Origin: Planctomycetota bacterium
GTDB taxonomy: Bacteria; Planctomycetota; Phycisphaerae; WQYP01
NCBI GenBank assembly: GCA_021828925.1
Contig: JAJZCT010000167.1
Coordinates: forward strand, 1-7,186
Length of the DNA: 7,186 nt
Direction of reading: 5' to 3'
Positions 5,049 to 7,186 of the stretch are shown here, piece by piece. The position numbers and the translations under genes were made by a program. Within the stretch, counting starts at the first letter, position 1. The number at the start of each line of letters is the position of its first letter. The notes below the pieces were generated by a model that searched no databases, had not been told where the DNA came from, and saw only the letters and a list, made by a program, of their open reading frames with translations.

Positions 5049-5141
5049 GTCGCTTTGACCAGTCCTTTGCTGTTTTATTTATCAGACGGATATCACCGAT
5101 TCCCACAACTTTAAGCAAAAATTATTTTGCGGAATCTGACC

Positions 5142-5171
5142 TTGCATTGTCTAATTGGGGCGGGGTAGAAT
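5142..5171 (+). promoter_or_regulatory. Candidate promoter of the glycosyltransferase-like gene
   Basis: TTGCAT (5142-5147), 18-nt spacer, TAGAAT (5166-5171). The predicted start near 5178 gives a leader of about 65 nt ahead of the ATG at 5244. Confidence 0.42.
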
Positions 5172-5181
5172 CACCTGTGTT

Positions 5182-5225
5182 CAGACCCATTGTGGGTCTG
5201 ACCGGCCGGGAGGCCGTGAACGGTT
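5182..5225 (+). promoter_or_regulatory. Tandem hairpins in the 5' leader of the glycosyltransferase-like gene
   Basis: Hairpin 1 is CAGACCCA-TTG-TGGGTCTG (5182-5200), a perfect 8-bp stem. Hairpin 2 is CGGCC-GGGA-GGCCG (5203-5216), a perfect 5-bp stem. The 3' arm of hairpin 2 can instead pair with the next bases (GGCCG-TGAA-CGGTT, 5212-5225, two G-U pairs), so hairpins 2 and 3 exclude each other. Nothing ties this to a known riboswitch. It could be a 5' stabilising structure or an attenuator-like control. Confidence 0.35.
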
Positions 5226-5243
5226 ACAATTTGTTTAAGTTGG

Positions 5244-6866
5244 ATGGCAACCATGCGCAACGTATTGATTTCCAACGGGAGCGCGGCGGGTGGTACGACC
5301 GCTGACAATACCCTGGCTAAGTTTTTGAAGACAGGTTTTTTTTCGCGAAGATTCTGGCTGATTCTTCTGGTGTCGATTGGCGTGGCATGGCGCTTGGGGC
5401 GGTATTTCTTAAACTTTCCGATTTTCGGAGATGAGGCGGTTGTTGGGCTGAATATTCTGGACCGCTCATATCTAGGGCTACTCGAACCGCTGCGCTACAT
5501 CCAGGCCTGTCCATTTGGCTTTCTGTGGATAAGCAAGTGGATAATTATACATTTTGGTACATCGTCCTTTGCGGTTCGTTTTCTTCCATTGGTCGCGTCG
5601 CTGGTGAGTCTATTATTGATTTACCCGATTGCCCGTCAATTTGGAGGGCCTTGGATCGCACTGCTGGCGACTGGTCTGCTGGCGTGCTCGCTTTCGCCGG
5701 CCCGATTCAGCAATGATTTTAAACCATATTCCATTGATCTGCTGGTGGCTCTGAGTTATACGGGCTTGGGTCTGTGGGCGTTGCGCAGTTGGCGCGATGG
5801 AAGGCCAGTGTTGCTGCTGGCGGTGCTGACTCCAATTGCTTTGGCGTTGTCCTATCCAAGCGTGTTTGTCGCCGGTGCGGTAAGTTTGGCATTGGGCCTG
5901 CGCTATTGGAGATTTCGCTCTGCATCAACCCGCAATCGCACCTTAGGGTGGTACCTGCTCTTTAACCTGCTTTTGGTGGGGGGGTTTGTCGCTCTTTATT
6001 TTACCGTTTCCGGCGGTCAGCTCCACACTACACGCCACGATGGTATCCTCCGGGCCTGGGGGCAGGCGTTCCCACCGTTGAACTGGCATATAGCTTGGTG
6101 GCTGGTTAAGGCCCAGTTTGGCAACATGATGAGCTATCCCATGGGAGGTGAATGGGGCATATCACTGGTGATATCGCCCCTGTGCTGGCTGGGCGCATGG
6201 CGACTCTGGCGTCGCGGTCAACGGGCGGAGGTGGTTTTGCTGGTAGCACCATTTCTGGCGACGCTCATTGCGTCGTGTCTGCGGGCGTATCCCTATGGGC
6301 GCGATGCCAGGGTGGAACAGCATCTGGTGCCGGCGATCATGCTTCTCTCATCACTGGGTCTCTTCAACGCGGTGGTATTTCTATTGCGTGGCATGAAAAC
6401 TCGTGGCCGGGGCATTCGAGCGGTAGTGGCCGGGGTTGGCGCACTTTGGGCGATTTTTGCGGTTGTTGCGGCGATCATTAATGTTTTCAATCCATGGATC
6501 AGCCGCGGTTGGCAGCGGTCGCAGCGAATTGCCCAAAATGTTTGTGCAGGGAACCGTCAAAATACGCAAATTGTGATCTTGGGACAGATGCCCAGCAACG
6601 TGGAGTGGTATCTGCGGCGGAAGAATGTTTCGTGGTTGCCGGCGCTCCCGCTTCACGATTCGGCCTTGCAAAAGTCAAGATGCAATCTGTGGGTGCTGTG
6701 CTTTTCGCCGCGGCCCAAGGCTCATTTCTTAACAACCATCCGGAATCAACTTGCCGCCCGGAAGGTTTCCATGGAATTGGTGAAATTGGAAAGAATCCGC
6801 CTGGACTTAGGTTCGGCTCCAAGTTATGCCAAGATGTTCCATTTTACACATCCCGACAATAATTAG
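5244..6866 (+). CDS. Polytopic membrane glycosyltransferase-like protein (ArnT/PMT, GT-C fold)
   Basis: 540 residues, the largest intact gene here. It has about ten or more hydrophobic helices from residue 37 to about 415, then a C-terminal soluble domain of some 120 residues with VILGQMPSNVEWYLRRKN. After helix 1 comes PIFGDEAVVGLNIL with the acidic pair D63-E64, placed where GT-C enzymes keep their catalytic or metal-binding aspartate in the first periplasmic loop. Next are VRFLPLVASLVSLLLIYPIAR and DFKPYSIDLL (158-167), both typical of this class, and YPYGRDARVEQHLVPA (about 349-364). Such proteins usually transfer a sugar from a polyprenyl-phosphate donor to a lipid, protein or glycan on the outer face of the membrane. 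Donor and acceptor are unknown. The start has no clear Shine-Dalgarno; the ATG at 5253 is an alternative. It appears monocistronic, runs away from the cassette array and looks intact. Its function in the array, if any, is not apparent. Confidence 0.8.
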   Translation: MATMRNVLISNGSAAGGTTADNTLAKFLKTGFFSRRFWLILLVSIGVAWRLGRYFLNFPIFGDEAVVGLNILDRSYLGLLEPLRYIQACPFGFLWISKWIIIHFGTSSFAVRFLPLVASLVSLLLIYPIARQFGGPWIALLATGLLACSLSPARFSNDFKPYSIDLLVALSYTGLGLWALRSWRDGRPVLLLAVLTPIALALSYPSVFVAGAVSLALGLRYWRFRSASTRNRTLGWYLLFNLLLVGGFVALYFTVSGGQLHTTRHDGILRAWGQAFPPLNWHIAWWLVKAQFGNMMSYPMGGEWGISLVISPLCWLGAWRLWRRGQRAEVVLLVAPFLATLIASCLRAYPYGRDARVEQHLVPAIMLLSSLGLFNAVVFLLRGMKTRGRGIRAVVAGVGALWAIFAVVAAIINVFNPWISRGWQRSQRIAQNVCAGNRQNTQIVILGQMPSNVEWYLRRKNVSWLPALPLHDSALQKSRCNLWVLCFSPRPKAHFLTTIRNQLAARKVSMELVKLERIRLDLGSAPSYAKMFHFTHPDNN

Positions 6867-7153
6867 AGGTCAACCGGCCGGTCCTGCTGAAAATAATTGC
6901 ATTGATATTGAGAATAAACGCCACTTTGCGGCAGTCCAGCCAAATCATGCACAAGCTGGTGGAACCAGCTCTCCTGACCGGCGCGCCCGGCCACCTGAAT
7001 CAGTGGTATATCGCTACTTTTGTCCGCCGTCGGGGCACTATGCCAGATAGCGATCCCGCACCGGGTGTGGCCATATTTTTTGGCACGGGTATCTGGTAGA
7101 ATAGGGATCAGTTCTTTTATAAGGAGTTTTAGCATGGACAAGGACGTCCTCAA
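6863..7153 (-). pseudogene. Probable C-terminal remnant of a decayed gene, convergent with the glycosyltransferase-like gene
   Basis: A minus-strand frame of 96 codons ending at 6863, four bases inside the 3' end of the preceding gene. The part from about 7075 to 6866 reads like a real protein (CGIAIWHSAPTADKSSDI, PLIQVAGRAGQESWFHQL, HDLAGLPQSGVYSQYQCNYF). Upstream of that the sequence becomes AT-rich and overlaps the start and ribosome binding site of the plus-strand gene at 7134, so a full functional gene from the ATG at 7153 is unlikely. I do not recognise the family. It could instead be a small intact gene starting internally, or a chance frame. Confidence 0.33.
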
Positions 7154-7186
7154 GAAGCGGCTGATGGCCTCGTGTGAGGCGCATCT
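7134..7186 (+). CDS. Start of an unidentified gene (runs off the right edge)
   Basis: Seventeen full codons: MDKDVLKKRLMASCEAH. AAGGAG (7121-7126) lies 7 nt before the ATG, the best ribosome binding site in the right half of the window. TAGAAT at about 7096-7101 could be a -10 box, but no good -35 is seen. The charged N-terminus without a signal peptide suggests a cytoplasmic protein. Too little is visible to assign a family. Confidence 0.6.
   Translation, partial: MDKDVLKKRLMASCEAH

Noticed and set aside
6873..6882. Palindrome ACCGGCCGGT just after the glycosyltransferase-like gene as a terminator
   Set aside because: The self-complementary core leaves no proper loop and there is no T-run. 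Part of it is also in the protein-like minus-strand frame.

Overview
The window looks like an accessory (variable) region of a moderately GC-rich bacterial chromosome. I cannot name the organism. The Rhs-core-like ending (TYQFV-x-SNPVG type), the mixture of small membrane proteins and decayed insertion-sequence pieces, and a large ArnT/PMT-like membrane protein would fit the Planctomycetota or a neighbouring phylum. That is a low-confidence inference.

Positions 1-4130, read on the minus strand, form an array of displaced toxin/immunity-type cassettes. Four copies of one repeated head module start at 4089, 2757, 1151 and 356. Each begins MVA(L/T/V)-x-E-T and carries a conserved P/G/A-rich stretch (ATYPQGGTGIPAG... 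PAAATGF). Two copies continue into an Rhs core ending (NIN-x-A-x-TYQFV-x-S-x-PVG). Three copies share a promoter (TTGNTG, 16 nt, TATAAT) whose -10 box ends only 9 nt before the ATG, so their mRNAs should be leaderless or nearly so. What follows each head differs. After 4089 the head is cut short and two small membrane proteins follow (3711-3376 and 3367-2879). After 2757 comes an intact variable domain with a His...Cys papain-like signature, followed 14 nt later by a lipoprotein (1825-1340), a likely toxin-immunity pair. After 1151 a truncated head is followed by a small two-helix membrane protein (884-528). After 356 a head plus Rhs ending plus a new variable domain runs off the left edge. 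Homology between cassettes extends upstream of the promoters, into the 3' end of the preceding gene's region (positions 520 and 2929). The recombining unit therefore appears to run from the end of one immunity gene, through the promoter, to the head of the next orphan.

Positions 4130-5240 are mostly debris: the C-terminal end of an IS4-like transposase (4234-4401, plus strand), a GC-rich hairpin, an AT-rich stretch with a short direct repeat, and a probably frameshifted coiled-coil gene (5048-4761, minus strand). They separate the cassette array from the rest.

Positions 5140-6866 hold one well-supported plus-strand gene: a 540-residue polytopic membrane protein of the dolichyl-phosphate-mannose/ArnT-type glycosyltransferase kind. 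It is preceded by a plausible promoter and a leader with tandem hairpins. From 6867 to the right edge there is a converging minus-strand ORF that looks like the tail of a decayed gene, and the first 17 codons of a new plus-strand gene with a good ribosome binding site (7134).
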